Counted from the stretch's first letter, positions 1 through 12,384 are shown. The stretch is 36,301 bases of DNA from Haplosporangium gracile (GCA_015499985.1 JAAAUF010000381.1:1-36301); one strand, 5' to 3'. Notes: generated by a model from the sequence alone, not told the origin. Translations and numbers: made by a program.

Positions 1-133
1 TGGGGGAGGGGGAGAAAGCGGTAGCCTACCAGCCTTGGATCTCACGCTTGGTGAGAGCGACGGACTCGCCGTCGGATTTGACACTGACTCTTTCCAGGTC
101 GTGTTGTTTTCTGTCTTCAAACTCGTCCTTCAT
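1..133 (-). CDS. Probable Atg22-like vacuolar effluxer, first exon only (partial)
   Basis: On the minus strand an ATG at 133-131 opens a 34-codon exon ending at base 30, where the second base of a Trp codon meets a GTAGGC donor. The translation is hydrophilic and acidic/basic mixed and ends in TKREIQGW at residues 28-35. Atg22-family proteins (MFS-like vacuolar amino-acid effluxers acting late in autophagy) typically start with a charged cytosolic tail followed by a (R/K)(K/R)EL.GWY-type motif just before the first membrane helix, so the exon fits that family. Everything beyond the first exon lies outside the window, so no membrane segment can be checked. Without the donor the frame would stop at the TAG straight after the Trp. 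The family call rests on one short motif; the reading as a coding first exon is firmer. Confidence 0.45.
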
Positions 134-1424
134 AATGGTTCGAGTAGACTTAGTAGTTGGGGGGACTGTGAGTGATGAGGTTATTTGCAAGCGAGTAAAA
201 GAGGAAGGAATGGGGAGCGTGGAAAGGAGATGAAAGAGAAGGTGGGCGATGGAGGGAGGGAGGAAGAGAAGAAGGATGGAATAGGGAATGCGAGGGGGGG
301 TGAGTAGGGTTTGGGGGAAAGGGAATCAACCAAAGGAAAAAAAAGAAAAAAGTTGAAAAAAGGGGAAATCACTCAAAGACTTTTATTATTTCAGGTCCAG
401 GCTCCTGGTTCTTGGCTCTGGAAGAATTCCCTACAGGCAACAATGGAGCGAGCAGAAGATTGACAGGCAAGTCAAAAGTCAACGGAGGAGAAAGGGAGTG
501 GAGATAGATACGACCCAATCAGAACTTTTGTGCACAAGTTAGTTTTTATGTTGTTTGTTGCTCTCACTTTCTTGGAGAGGGAGGCGTTTCGTACGGACGA
601 AAAGTACGTTGGTGGAGCCTAACTTTGTTTTTCCAAAGTTTTTATTATTTTTCACAAGGGAATTGAGCGAACGAGAGGAAGGTTTTTGGATCACATAGAA
701 GTGTGGAGGAGGAGAGAAGAGAGTGGGGGAGAGGAAAAGAGGTACATACAAGAATGTAAAGGAGAAGGATGAAGACGAAGAGGAGGAGGAGGAGTAGGAG
801 GAGGAGTAGGAGGAGGAGGAGGAAGAGAAGGGAAAAGCACAGAGAGGAGGCCATGGGTGACATGAAATGGCAAAGTGAAAGGAAGTTGTCCAACTGGACT
901 TGACAAGAGGATAGGGAAGACGAGAAATGACGATGAAGAAAATGCAAGCGTAAATGAATAATGCAGGGAATGCTGGGCAGGTTGACAAAAAAAAGGGCAA
1001 AAATAAATGAAAAGGGGCGAAGGAAATGGAGATGATGATCGAAAGGAGAACAGGGGATGAGAGGGAGGGAGAGAGGGAGGGGGACATGATCGAATCTCAA
1101 GTGGCCTAGACTCGTTGGGTTTACGGGTGAAGATTAGGAAGAAAGAAAAAAGGAACAACGAGGATAAAGATAAACGAAAGTGTGAGAAAAAGGATGGCGG
1201 GGATGTGTGAAGATGACAAAAGAAAAAAAAGGGAGAAGGGTAAGGGTAATTCATAACTGGAAAAAAAAAAAAAAAAAAAAGAAAGGCACTATGCAACCAC
1301 AGAGCCGTGTAATCATGAACAGACGCGTAACAAAAGATGAAAAAGGAAAATGAACAAAAAAGGCAGCTCGAATATGTACAGTTTTGGCGTGGGTGCTTGG
1401 CAGAAAAACAACAAGGGCAGATAG
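134..1424. other. Intergenic spacer, purine-rich on the + strand, with microsatellites
   Basis: This stretch lies between the start of the Atg22-like exon and the stop of the RasGEF gene, both on the minus strand. It should hold the promoter of the first and the 3' UTR of the second. It contains GA-rich low-complexity DNA, an (AGG)n-type triplet tract at about 777-829 and a run of 20 A at 1261-1280. Long open frames here on the minus strand encode only Ser/Leu/Pro/Phe runs and are products of the CT-rich composition. TTTATT words near 379 and 640 read as AATAAA-like signals on the minus strand. No further gene is visible. Confidence 0.6.
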
Positions 1425-4400
1425 TTACTCGCTCTCGCACTTGACGGCCAATTCCTTCACACGCTCCTTGGTCAATACACGGAGCAAAAAACATTTTGAA
1501 TACAACGTGCTATCGACCGGGAACGTGTACTTTGGCGATCGCTGTTGGAAAGCCATAAACCACTTGATCGTCTTTGCTATTAGGCATTGGGTTAAAGGTC
1601 AAAAACGAAAATGCATGCATGGGTTAGATGTGTACTACCAGGCAAAGAAAACGCGTTGATATACTACCGGTTGGATACCGTGCAAGACACTTACCGATTA
1701 GTTGATATCGATAAAAGTGGACTAAAAGGGTGCCACTAGGGAGGAGACCCTGCAGATCCTTGGATTCCGGTGCCTCAAGACGCGCAGCAGTCGCCATATG
1801 ATCCGCCTTGATCGGAGTCGATGGAACTGATCCCATTCCGTTTTCAATAGAGATGCCATTGTTGTCCTCTGGAGCAGATCCGTTCATGGGAGACGACGAT
1901 GACGATGATGATGACGTTTGAGGAAGGAACCAGGATGGCGATACAGCAATATGGGTGAGGTCGAAGACGAAGAGACCCAAGAACGGGATACAACCTTGTC
2001 TGTCCAGGGGGGCTTGGTACTGGAGGTATTTACTGTGTCCTGGTTCTGTCTGTGTGTGGATGTTGCTACTTGTCCCATTCGCATCTTGTCCTATTTATAA
2101 TCCATAGAGTTTTACGAATGAATGGTCAGTATATTGGTGATAGAGATCACCGCAAGGAATGCCATCTTCAACATCATTCCAAAAGGCGTTTCTTACCTGC
2201 GGCATGGATGGACGAGGAAAAGACATCAGATCCCTGAACACCAAGTCGCTGATGCCCATTGCTCTCGCTAGCACCAAAGGCAGAAGCACTAGCAGCTGAG
2301 GTCTCCTGGTACGCGACCTGACTCATCGCTTTCCTCAAATCACTCCAGTTCCCGAAGGGCGAGATGAAATCCTGAAGATCCTGAAGGACTCGCATCTCGT
2401 AGCTGCTGACGCGCGCCCAGGTCCGTCGTAGGCCACACAGGGGGGATGATCCGAGTCCCATGACTAGTTGCATCAGTGAGTTGAAGTTCCTGTACTGATA
2501 GCATTTCTGTTGGAGTGATAGGCGTTAGAGGGGTGTTTGTAGTTAGTATGGAGTGTGTTGATGGATGAGGTAAAAAAGATAGGGAGGACGAGTTGGGGAT
2601 GGGGCAGAGAAAATGCGTACCTGGGCAATCCGAATAAACTTTTCGATAACGCGAACGCGGTCGTCCAGAATCCGCGTGCTCACAATCTCCGAGGCTACCC
2701 ACATACACAGCTGCAGAAAAGAAAAATAATTAGTTTAAAAAACAGCAATACACCTAAACCAAAAGCTTCAAAACTGTGAAAAGAATAGTATGGCTTATTT
2801 ACCATGTTGCTTCGCTCATTGCTGGCATCCATGCCATTAGGCTCCCCCTCAGCTCTAAACAAATATCCACTGATCGAACTCTGGACCTTACTCCCACTCT
2901 TCCTCCCCGCCCGACAGAGCTCCACCTCCAACAGCTCATCCCATTTTACATTCTCCAAAAAGTGCTGTTCAAGCAAACAGAGCTGTTGAGCAATCAGTTG
3001 AGACCGATAATAGAGGATGAACGGTTTGTATGGTGGGAACGGGACCATGGTGGGGAAAAGTTGATGGGCGGATGAATGCCAGGGGCCATAGTTCCAGACT
3101 GGGGATGGGGGCACTATTCCGCCTGATTGAGGCTGGGAGGATGATCCTGATTCGCTTCCAGTTCCGATGTATTGTTCCTGGAGGGCTTCCATAAGGGTTG
3201 TGAACGTAGCGGAAGAGGCGCCACTTTCTGAAGGCTCGGAGGGTGGCGGTGCGTTAATGGTCTCGGTTTGAATCGCCTCAACGCATGGGATGTGGTAGGG
3301 ACATTCTGGGTTCGGGTGATAGCCGACTGAAGAGTTGGAGTTTGAACGCGAGTGACGACTGGAGATACTCGAGAACTGGTTCTTGGTGGGCGAAGGGATA
3401 GGTGAGGAGATGCTGGTGGTAGTCGACGAATGAAGGCCCAGACTGAGAGATGTCTTTAGGCGTTTAATCGATTTGTTGGATGGCAACGAACGAATAGAAC
3501 TCGAAGTATTGCTTGCCACTCCAGATCCCGCAGTATCCTGCTGTTGCTGTTGTTGATAATGAGTCGAAATCACAGAAGGTCGAAGGTTAGGGAAACTCCG
3601 CGTAGAGCTCAGGGTATGATGATGCTGCTCTGAGATGCCAATATACGCCAACGTCCAACAGACACACTGCTTCGAGTCGGATTTATGTGTTGTTCCTGAG
3701 GGGTGAACAATCTGTTGATAGAAATCCTCGGACTTTTGGCGGATCTTGTTGACGAATTTGGTCGACCAGGTGCTGGTGCTTTTGTTGGATTTGATGGATG
3801 ATGAGGATAGCCGGCGCTCTCGGGCCATGAATAAGCCTGAGCCTTCGCTACTCTGTCGACTCATCTGTTGTGCTGTCCGCGATTGCTCCTTTGACAATGG
3901 TGGCTTCGAGCTCTATATATGAGCAATGGATTAGTTAGTACAACTGTCGTAATCGTGCAAAAACGGCGCCAAATTTGAACAAAATCCTCCATAGACTTAC
4001 GGCGTGCTTGACAGGGGCGTCGTTGCTCACAGGCTTGATGATCATGCCTCCGAGAGTATAAGCTCTGTGACGACTTTTGGCGGGACTGGGTGCGTTTGCA
4101 GTCTCGGTCACATCGCTGGTAGTCACCTTGCCTGTGACTGGATCCACCTGCCTGTGCACAGTCGACACGCAAAGTCGATCGACCACCTCCGTGACCGTCG
4201 CCGCCGTCGCCGCCGCCGCCGGATCTGGCATTCCGTCGGTAGAAAACTTCCTGACCTCGCCGCTATCAGAAACCTGTCCCGAATCCTTCCTGTTGCTGTA
4301 TTTATGCTGCTGTCGATGATAGCTCTCCTTTTCAACGGTAGCATTATGTTGAGCAAGACTTTTGTAATACCGCCGCTGGTACTTGAAGAAATCCATCAGG

Positions 4401-7400
4401 TTGCGAATAATCCGCGAGTCCCGTGGGGATGCCTGGACCATGGTGTTGAACCGCATCTCGTTTAAGAACGACGCCATCTGGAACCGGAGCGATTTTGAGG
4501 TCAAGAAATCGTCCGCAAAGTGGTTGTTGATCCAGAACCTGAACACCACAAACGTCCTATCATGAACAGAAAAAGAAACTAGAGATAAGGGTGTGCACAG
4601 TGCAGAGCTGTCATAGAGGAAAGAAGAGCATATGGAGTATCGTTTTACCGCACGCGGATGACACATCGAAACTCAGTGTCTTCTTCCAACGCCCACAAAT
4701 ACCGCTGGATGAGGTACTTGCATAGCTGGACTGGTGACATGAATAACCGGTAGGTCAGAAAAAAGTCCGTCATGAATCCAGAGTCTAGAAAACAAAAGGC
4801 ACGACGGTTAGGAGATTCTTAGTTCATTCTCAAAACCAGGGCCATACATGTGAACCTAGTTAATACTTATAGAACTTACCCATGCCGTACTGGTGGGTCA
4901 GTTTTTCGATCAACTTGACAATGGTTGCGGCAATGATGGGGCGTAACTCGAGTGTACCAGAGAGCAATACGCGTTTAGATACCTCTAAGGGTGGCGCATA
5001 AACGATCGTCTCGGATGATTCCTCCTCGGGGTGATCAAAGACTCGAAGGTCGATCTCGGGGTATCGTGGCGGGATGGATGGAGGTACAAGTGGCCCATTG
5101 ATGTCCTCGTTAGTCGCATGAGGATTAACAGCAGCGGCTGCTGCTTGAACTGTTTTGTTTGAGGCATTCTCGGTATGAGTGCACCGCTGTCGCTCTGAAA
5201 GTCTCTGTGAAACACCCGTGGCAAACAACTCAAGAGGCAGACCATGCTTGCTGTCAGAAAAAGACATGTACCCCGAATCCTTGCCATGGCTGCTCGACAA
5301 AGGCGACATCAGTGTGCTATTACTGCACTGTGTCAGAGGCGATTCCAGCTGCTCGGAATCCATTGGAGAAGACAACGACTCGTAAGAATGTCCTGTGCTC
5401 GTGGTATCTGACCGGCGCAACCCGCATACCGTTCGAGCTAGTAGGCTGGTCGACAACATCTCGCCGGGGGTGAATACTTCTGGAAACTGTGCTAGGAATG
5501 CATGATGCTGCTGGTGTTGCATAGCACGCGAGCGGCGGTGGACGTCTTGAAGGAAATCGTCCATTGAATGCAATTGCGGTGGGGTAGGGGTCGAGGACGA
5601 TGAGGAAGAGGAAGCACCCTCAGATTCTGGGGTCTCTGTTTGCCAATTGTTCTGAGAGGAGGACTTTGAGGAACTTGACCACGATGTGCCGGTATATCCG
5701 GCGGCCGCCGCCTCGCCTGATTCGTTGAGGAACTCGATTAATCCGTTGGAACTGTGTGGGTTGTGTTCGAACCTGCCCTCGACACGTGTCTGTAATAGCT
5801 CTGAACCTCTGCTCGCCGTACAATTCAGCACCAAAGAAAGTAGTGCGTGTTCAGAATCGATGCATTGCTTTCAGTGGCAGGAAATATCAAAGTTAGCAAA
5901 GAAAATAATGTACTAACCTCAATTCACGCGATGTGCACCAGCTGGCAGACGAGGAACTCTGACGGAAACAATCGTCAAGATCAGAGTCATTATCGCTCGC
6001 ACAGACTGTGCTCTGGTCGTTAGGAAGGTACCTTGGTGCACTCTCCATAATGATACTCTCTACAGTTCTCTCTCGTCTCTCCTGTTCCTCTTCCTCTTGG
6101 TCGTCTTCTCCGAATCTGATTGGCCAGGGGTAGTTTGTAGACGCGTCGGTGACCCAGCCAAAAATGGTGGCAAGAGTCTGAAATTCATTGGTATTGGGCG
6201 CAACACAGGAGTGGTGGCGTCGCCTAGGCGAATCAGAGACGCGTGACGAAGGCGGAGGGGTCGTCACTGTGCCGTCTATGGCTGGAGAGACGACAAGCAG
6301 GCTGCTGGCTCGCGACATTGGTGTGGCTAGTCCATCGTACGGATCGCGACTTGGTGGAGATGTCCAGCACGAGGAAGATGTGGGCGATGCTGGCGGAGAC
6401 ACGACGCCGCACACTGACCGGGACCGACGCCGCTCTCTTTTTAGCCTATCTCTATGAGAAAGATTCGATTAAGTAGAGAATCATATCAGCACAGGGCAAT
6501 ATACAAAACTGTACTCGTTAGCAACTTGCAGACCTTTGTTATTTTACCTGACGGGTTTGTAAGACAATGCCCAGCGAACTTTCGGTTCTCCTTCCTCATC
6601 CCCATCCTCATCTTCCTCATCCTCAGAAGCCGTCTCCTCTCTTGACTGAAGGCCCAGTTCCCCCATAGCCTCCTCCTCCAGCCGTGCAGACAAGGAGCGA
6701 TCAAGAAAGTACCCCTCAAAGGTCTCCAGGTACCTCGGATCAGGCGAACGGACAAAGCAGATGTTATTTGGCTGTGCACTTCCGCCAAGTTCCTGCCTCT
6801 GTCTCTGTTTGCTCGAGGAATATGAGCCGAGGGATGGCTCGCGTTGTAGTGAAACCAAGGAGGAGTACTGCTGCTGCTGTTGTTGGTGGTGTTGGTGAGC
6901 AGAAGGGCCGTAAGATAGATGAAGGCTCTGAAGATGTTGACGAGATGTGTAATATTGAGATGCATCATTTTTATGCGTATGCGAGAGGCTGTGTTGCCTT
7001 TGCTGCTGCGTAGGTGGTCGAGATAGATGAGGATTATGCATATAAACATATTGAGAGTGTGTTGAGTAAATGCAACTGTCAGGTGTTTGCGTGGGCGTGG
7101 GCGTGAAAGTGGAGGTACTGAAAGACGGCGTGCGAGAAAGTGTGGGAGAGGAAGAGGGGAGGGGAGTGCATGGTCCCTGTTCCTGACACAGATCTTGTGT
7201 CTGTCTGTGTTTCTGTTTCTCACCCTGTTTCTCTATCTCGGCCTCGTTATTGTTGTCATCGTGATGTCTTTGATCCCTGCATACATCTGTTACTGACGCT
7301 GTCGTTGTTGCTGTTGGCGTCGATTGGCTAGTCGAGAGAACAACGCGATGAGTTGTTGAGGAAGTAGCAGTGGTGGTTGTACTGCTAGACGGGATAGATG

Positions 7401-7566
7401 TCGCTCTTATTGAGCTAGTGCTGTTGCTGCTGCTGTGCTCGATGTGGCCGTTATTGTGTGCAGGAGGAGGCGTTGATGCGAGGAAACGGTCGGAGCGAGG
7501 TAATATTGATGCAGCAGCGGGAGGAGGAGGGATATATGCTGCTGCAGGCTGAGTGAAGGGGGTCAT
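1425..7566 (-). CDS. Ras-family guanine nucleotide exchange factor (RasGEFN + RasGEF), ten exons
   Basis: The model joins, in transcript order, 7566-6548, 6451-5918, 5808-4880, 4784-4649, 4556-4001, 3912-2803, 2710-2621, 2506-2197, 1994-1695 and 1576-1425. It gives about 1711 aa with all phases consistent. Residues 1-790 are Ser/Thr/Gln/Pro-rich with acidic patches. The RasGEFN domain is at about 795-930 (TDFFLTYRLF, then FVVFRFWINNHFADDF). The catalytic CDC25/RasGEF domain is at about 1354-1705 (LIAQQLCLLE, YRNFNSLMQLVMGLGSSP, GCIPFLGLFVFDLTHIA). The protein should load GTP onto a Ras-like GTPase at a membrane. No SH3 domain was seen, unlike yeast Cdc25; a RasGEFN and RasGEF split by about 420 low-complexity residues recalls Lte1/Bud5-type proteins, but orthology is not settled. 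Exon 2 has in-frame alternative acceptors (6451 or 6445) and exon 9 may start at 2012. The ATG lies 2 nt after a good acceptor (CCCTTAG), so a 5' UTR intron is likely. Confidence 0.85.
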
Positions 7567-9386
7567 TGCTAAGGGAGAGAGGGAGAGGAGTGTTTGGTTG
7601 TTTGTTTGTGTAAGGGAGATCCCTAGTGAAAAAAACAAGACGGGGGATTAGGGATTAGAACGAGGAGGGGATGTAGTATTAGAGAGGAGAGGAAAAGGAA
7701 AATAAGATGATAGGTCCAGAGGGAGAAGCACCCTCCGGCACTGAGATTTTTTTTGTTGCTGTTTATCTAAAAGGGTCCTTTTTTGGGTGTCTGCGAGAGG
7801 GCGTGAAGGATAAAGAGACGTGAGTTGTTATGATCTGACGGAAGGGGAAAGGGAAGGGGCGAAGGTTGAGGGGAGGAGAAGGGAGATAAGGGAAAGAATG
7901 CGAGAGAGAGAGAGAGAGAGAGAAGAGAGAAGAGAGAAGAGAGAAGAGAGAAGAGAGAAGAGAGAAGAGAGAGAGGAGGGAGAGGAGAGAGAGTGTGTGC
8001 AGGATTGGTGTGTGATTGATGGGAGGGCAAAAAGAGACTCACACAAAGAGAGTGAGAAGGTGAGAAGGGGGAGGGATCAAATGGATGATGTGCTACAAAC
8101 GAAAGAAAGAAGGTGGTCCGTGAAAGAAAAAAAAGAGGTGAGAAGCGGAGCAGAGGGCTGTGTAGAATGAAGTATGGTCGCACTAGAAACGTAAGTAATA
8201 ACGGTGGTGTACAAAAGGAAGGAGGTTTTTTTATAAAGTGTGTAGTTCATGCAATTGGGGTAAGAGGAATTCCATAAAGTGGGTTGTGGAATGAGTTTGT
8301 TGAGAGTGGAATCAAGTTCAAGGAATGAGGGAGGAGAGTGTTGGTGAAAGTGAAAGAATGAGAGAAAAAAGAGAAGAGTCGTGTTCGTGTTCGAGGGGTT
8401 TCGTTTTGTCGAGAGATAGAGAGAGAGTGTATGTGAACAGGGTGGTGTCGAGGGAGCGAAAGGAAAAAACAATACAGGTGGAAAGTGGAAATGAAGACGA
8501 GAGAGCGCGTCAGAATGAAGAGGACTCTTTTTTTTTTGAATGGTCGAGGTACAAGGGAAGGGGAGAATAAGAGATGAGCGCGTTACGGCGTATTCGGTTT
8601 ATGGAGATGCTAATTGGATAGAATTAGGTGCGAGAGTAAGAGAAAGAGAGAAAGAAGGAAGAACAAGAATGATAGTGAGCGTATCAAAGAAAGAGGGCTA
8701 GGAGACTTCAAAAGAAAATAAGGGGAGGAGAGAGGATTAAAGCATGAAGGGAAAAGAAAGATTAGGAAGTCAAGAAGGAAAAAAAGGACAGGAAAGAAGA
8801 AACGTAAGAAAAAGAGAGGGAATGGAGGGAGGCAGAGGCCCAAAGAAACAATAAATAGAGTACGAGTAAAAAAAAAAAAAAAGGGCGGTTGAATAGAAGG
8901 AAGGCTCGGGAGACAGAAGGAAGGGTCAAAAGGTTACTCAAGGGCTGAATGATGAAGACAAAAGTTGTTCGAAAGAGGAGTAAATTGATAAACGCGAAGA
9001 ATAAACGCGAAGGGGAAACGATCAGTCAGACCAAATAGACTTAGTGAGGCGATCAGTGAGAAGCACAACCAATACGACCTCATGGATCGCATGGGCATGG
9101 ACAAAAGGGATTGGACGTAAAGAATCGATGGAAGAGAGACAACAAAGAAGCGGACTCGAATGCGAAACGAATACACAAGGGGTGGACCATGGGGACAAAC
9201 ATGGTCAACAAGAGTTATTTTTTTATTCGCATGAATAGAGCTGTTGCTTGGGTTGTTGATGGATGGAGTGATGTGTAGGGTACATGCAACGGACAAAATT
9301 GTCGATGCTTTTGGATCCCGAAATTGTATCTGGGCTTCCTTATGGGTGGAGGGGAAAAGAGACAGTTGACCTTAGGAAATACGTAG
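7567..9386. promoter_or_regulatory. 5' region of the RasGEF gene: long CT-rich (minus strand) leader or spacer
   Basis: This is the sequence upstream of the minus-strand RasGEF start. On the minus strand it is strongly pyrimidine-rich, as fungal promoters and leaders often are. A pyrimidine-rich acceptor ends at 7569 (minus), and a GTGAGT donor on the minus strand at 8042-8037 could pair with it as a 5' UTR intron of about 470 nt. No ATG-led coding exon was found upstream. It holds the GAGAGAA microsatellite (separate entry) and an A-run near 8869-8882. Open frames on either strand encode only Ser/Leu or Glu/Arg runs and are not called. Confidence 0.4.
7902..7973. repeat. (GA)n followed by a (GAGAGAA)n heptamer microsatellite
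   Basis: A dinucleotide GA run from about 7902 to 7922 passes into roughly seven copies of the 7-bp unit GAGAGAA, ending near 7970. It lies about 340 bp upstream of the RasGEF start codon, inside the putative 5' UTR intron on the minus strand. It is a pure purine/pyrimidine strand-asymmetric tract of the kind that can form triplex DNA and vary in length between isolates. Confidence 0.85.
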
Positions 9387-9548
9387 TTAATTAAGAAGGA
9401 AGAAAGGACGCCATTCAATGGCGACAAAGCCGATGAGGAGAAGGATGATGATGGTGCTCTTGATGATTTCCTTCTTTCTTTCTCTCACTTTACCTCCTTT
9501 TTCACCCTCCAGAGTATTCCATGCTCTTTTTCTTCTCTCTGCTCTCAT
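9387..9548 (-). CDS. Possible small tail-anchored membrane protein (53 aa), speculative
   Basis: On the minus strand an ATG at 9548 opens 53 codons ending in TAA at 9387. The N-terminal half is very basic (Arg/Lys-rich). The C-terminal half is one hydrophobic segment (STIIILLLIGFVAI) followed by EWRPFFLLN, the layout of a tail-anchored protein. Codons in the hydrophobic part mostly end in C or G (ATC, CTC, GGC, GTC), as in the sure genes of this window. Against it: the region is low in complexity, a CATCATCATC tract makes up part of the helix, and no promoter or polyadenylation signal is evident. The + strand also has an open hydrophobic frame here (9418-9708). It could instead be the last exon of a spliced gene or chance. 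Confidence 0.22.
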   Translation of the reverse strand: MRAERRKRAWNTLEGEKGGKVRERKKEIIKSTIIILLLIGFVAIEWRPFFLLN

Positions 9549-12384
9549 ACACCCTTTCACACTCGTCCACTCTCTCACCCCTCACCCTCGGGGAAAAAAT
9601 ATCTTTCTTTTGGGTTTCCTCATTGTCTTCTTCTCTCCGGTCCTGCATCTTTGTTCCTGCATTCAAGGAACGGGGGTTGGAGATGTAGATTCAACCTCTG
9701 ATGAGTGATTACGAACATCGTTTTCTTTGTCGCGGGAAAAGCAAGATGAAGCGAGGGTCAAAAGGGGAGAGAGAGAGAGGGGAGGGAAAGAAGGGAACCG
9801 ACAACTCTAAATAGACCAAAAGACGTATTTTTTTAGGGTACATGGATAGAGGGAAGGACACGCGTTAACGTCAAAGACATGACGGAGCAACATGAATGAA
9901 TGAACGAATGAATGAAATGAGGATGAACATGAGAGCTTAGACTGGCTTGACTCATCAGTCGACAGAAACCTGTATTTCTTTCCTCATTGGACCACCATGC
10001 AATGAGTAGCGTATCAAAAACAAGGTCCCTTTGTCATTTTTGGCTGGTCTGTGGTCGGCCTTTTGTTTTTTGCAATGTCCTGGCGCGCTTGTATTCGGCT
10101 GCTCTGAACAAAAAAGAAGAGGGAGGGAACGAACCAAGGTTCAAAACAGAGAGGGCAAAAAAAAGGGGAGATGGAAAGAGAGAAAGGGGGACAAAGAGGC
10201 AGACAGGCAAAAACAACAAAATCGATTTGTGAGCAGACAACAAACAACAACGACGGGAAGAGGAGGGCAGGCAAAATGAATAACAACCCTCAATGTGAAT
10301 CTCGACAACGATGTAGCCGAAGGAAGGTTATTTTTGTTTTGTTTTGTTTTTGTTTTGTTGCGCCCTTCATTACTTCGTTCGTTTTTTTCTTTTTGAATCC
10401 GTCCTCGACATCAACCTTTTGGTTTTTGAATCCCTTTTGTTTTTCTTTTCACTCGAGGGCTGGCTTAACTACTGGCACGAACAAATATATTACAAGAGTC
10501 GTAATGGCGCAGGTCCCGCGCTAACACCCGACGTCAGATCATGAAATGCGCTTTTCCCCCTATCAACAGGGTTGGTTCGGTAGTTCGGTAGCGTAGCTGA
10601 ATGAAGGAGCCGGATCATATTTTAGTCAGTCAACAACACTCGAAACATGGTGGCAAATCCCTTTTTTTATGCCAACCCCTGACAAGGCGTAACCAACAGA
10701 GAAATAGCTCCGGTTCCGAGAGATACGAGCATGAACTACCCTATGGCGTTCACACGTCAACGCCAACAATAAAGGAGAGAGAGAAAAAGAGGGTGAGTGC
10801 ATAGGGCTATGGTTATGTCAGTTGTCCCACTCGATAATGATATCTTCCTTGCCTTTGTCTATCGCTTTTTGTTGTCTGTTTATTTATTTACTCGTTTGTT
10901 TGTAAGATAAGAATGGTTGACGGAGGGGCGATGGAGTAGGAAGGACGGTCGACCTTGGACGACTTTACAATAACGTGCAGGACAGAGGACAGGACAAGGA
11001 CAGACTGACTGCGATTTGACCCCAACTTTTGCACGCTCTCCGTTCCTTTTCTCTTTTACTCATTAATCCTCGTACATATAACCCCCGTTCTCCTTCATCT
11101 CGGTCAACTCTCAACAAGGCAGACAAAAAGGTACAGACATCCACCCAACGAAAATCCCAGATCTTACTAGCCTAAGTGTCGCTCTTTTTATCTGCCTCAA
11201 CTGCCAAGAGGTGGTCTCGTTTTTTATTTTCAAGCACGCAGATAAGCAAATCGAGTCCTTTGAGTTAATAATAAATGCTAATGCAGGAGTCGACAGGAAC
11301 AAAACCAAACCCCACAATTGGCTTTGCGCACCTCCCTTTGTTTTGTATTATCGTAATGACTGACTTGGGATGTAGATAACAAAATGGCAACAATGCATCT
11401 ATTTCGTCTGTCTTCTTCTTTTCTGTCATCATCTAAAAAAGGGGAAAGTGAGTGGATGAAGAGTGACAGCTGGGTGTATTGCCCTAGCTGCTGCGGCCTG
11501 CTTTTTATGCGGGTTCTGTTCTCTTTGAGTGGATGGACGGTTTGGTATTTTCTCTTTGATCGTTATATGTTTTCTTCGATTGGTTTTCCTCCGATCGCTT
11601 TATGTACCTGGGCAGATATGCTTGATATACAGTGCTGGACATGGCTTATATATTACTTCTTTGTTTTTTGACTTTGCAGGCTTCTCAATGGCATTAGTGT
11701 GGTCGAAGAGATAGAAAGAGAGATGTCGTTGGGAGAAGGAGGTCCTCGGGAAAAATTAACCATGGGCGAAGTCAAAACTGCACGTGACTATTTTTTAATT
11801 GACGATCGAAATTCATAATTGCATACAATCAATGTCCACTTTTGCGAGCAACTTTTTTTTCTCTGGCTTTCATTCCTCTCATTCCCCTCTATTTCGCGTC
11901 GAGATCTCGTTCACTAAAATCGACAGCAACTCCTCTGGTCAACAGCGACAACACCTTCAATCACCTGCTAGACACTGAACACTTACACAGAGAGAGGGAG
12001 GAGATAACAAAAGTACTCTCTCGCGACAGACACAACTATAAAACAACTACTAAGGGAGTACCACAGGCGCGTACTTTCACTTTGCAGGTCAGTCCGAACA
12101 ATGAGCGCAAGGTTACTTTCACGCTTGTGTCGGCTTGCATCACGAACTGAATGAAAGGGGATCATTCCACTCGAGATTGCATGCAAACTTGTCAAAAGTC
12201 TGTTTCTTCTCATTCACATGCCTCATTCTGCCCATGTCAGGTCGAAACAAAAAAAAAATAAACTCAAAATACTCGAAACTAAAACCCGCCTAGACACGTT
12301 GTTGCCGTCTGCTTTGAACTGCCGTGTCAATAGACGTTCCAAGGTCTCCGAGCAGTTGGGCTTGAATAGTACAACGCGAAGGAC
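9549..12384. other. Long non-coding spacer upstream of the coiled-coil gene
   Basis: No convincing coding frame was found here on either strand. It contains GA- and T-rich tracts and an imperfect GAAT repeat near 9894-9920. A CATATAAC element near 11075 is followed by a CT-rich stretch and a possible donor (AAAAAG then GTACAG, about 11130), which could mark a non-coding transcript. A TATAAAAC element near 12036 is the best promoter candidate for the gene starting at 12385. An ATG at 12102 opens a 16-codon frame (stop at 12152) that would act as an upstream ORF if the mRNA starts near 12070. Confidence 0.4.

Noticed and set aside
539..1494. Three long minus-strand frames rich in Ser, Leu, Phe and Pro
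   Set aside because: They lie in CT-rich low-complexity DNA, overlap each other in different frames and show no protein-like mix; the RasGEF stop at 1425 and its 3' UTR explain the region.
5868..5913. A 46-nt intron (GTACAT donor, AAAG acceptor, TGCTAAC branch site) in the RasGEF gene
   Set aside because: It keeps frame but is half the length of the gene's other introns and has a poor donor; GTTAGT at 5917 with the CAG acceptor at 5809 gives a 109-nt in-frame intron. The short form remains possible as an alternative.
7767..8183. Opposed open frames of Glu/Arg and Ser/Leu runs
   Set aside because: They are translations of the GA microsatellite and its flanks.
9418..9708. Plus-strand hydrophobic 96-codon frame
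   Set aside because: CT-rich composition yields Leu/Phe/Ser in every frame; the shorter minus-strand frame here has better codon use, though it too is speculative.
11384..11671. Plus-strand 95-codon frame with Trp/Phe/Cys-rich content
   Set aside because: The residue mix is atypical, with no splice or promoter support and no recognisable motif.
11842..12150. Plus-strand 102-codon frame before the coiled-coil gene
   Set aside because: It starts without ATG, spans the likely TATA box and ends before the gene; treated as promoter and 5' UTR.
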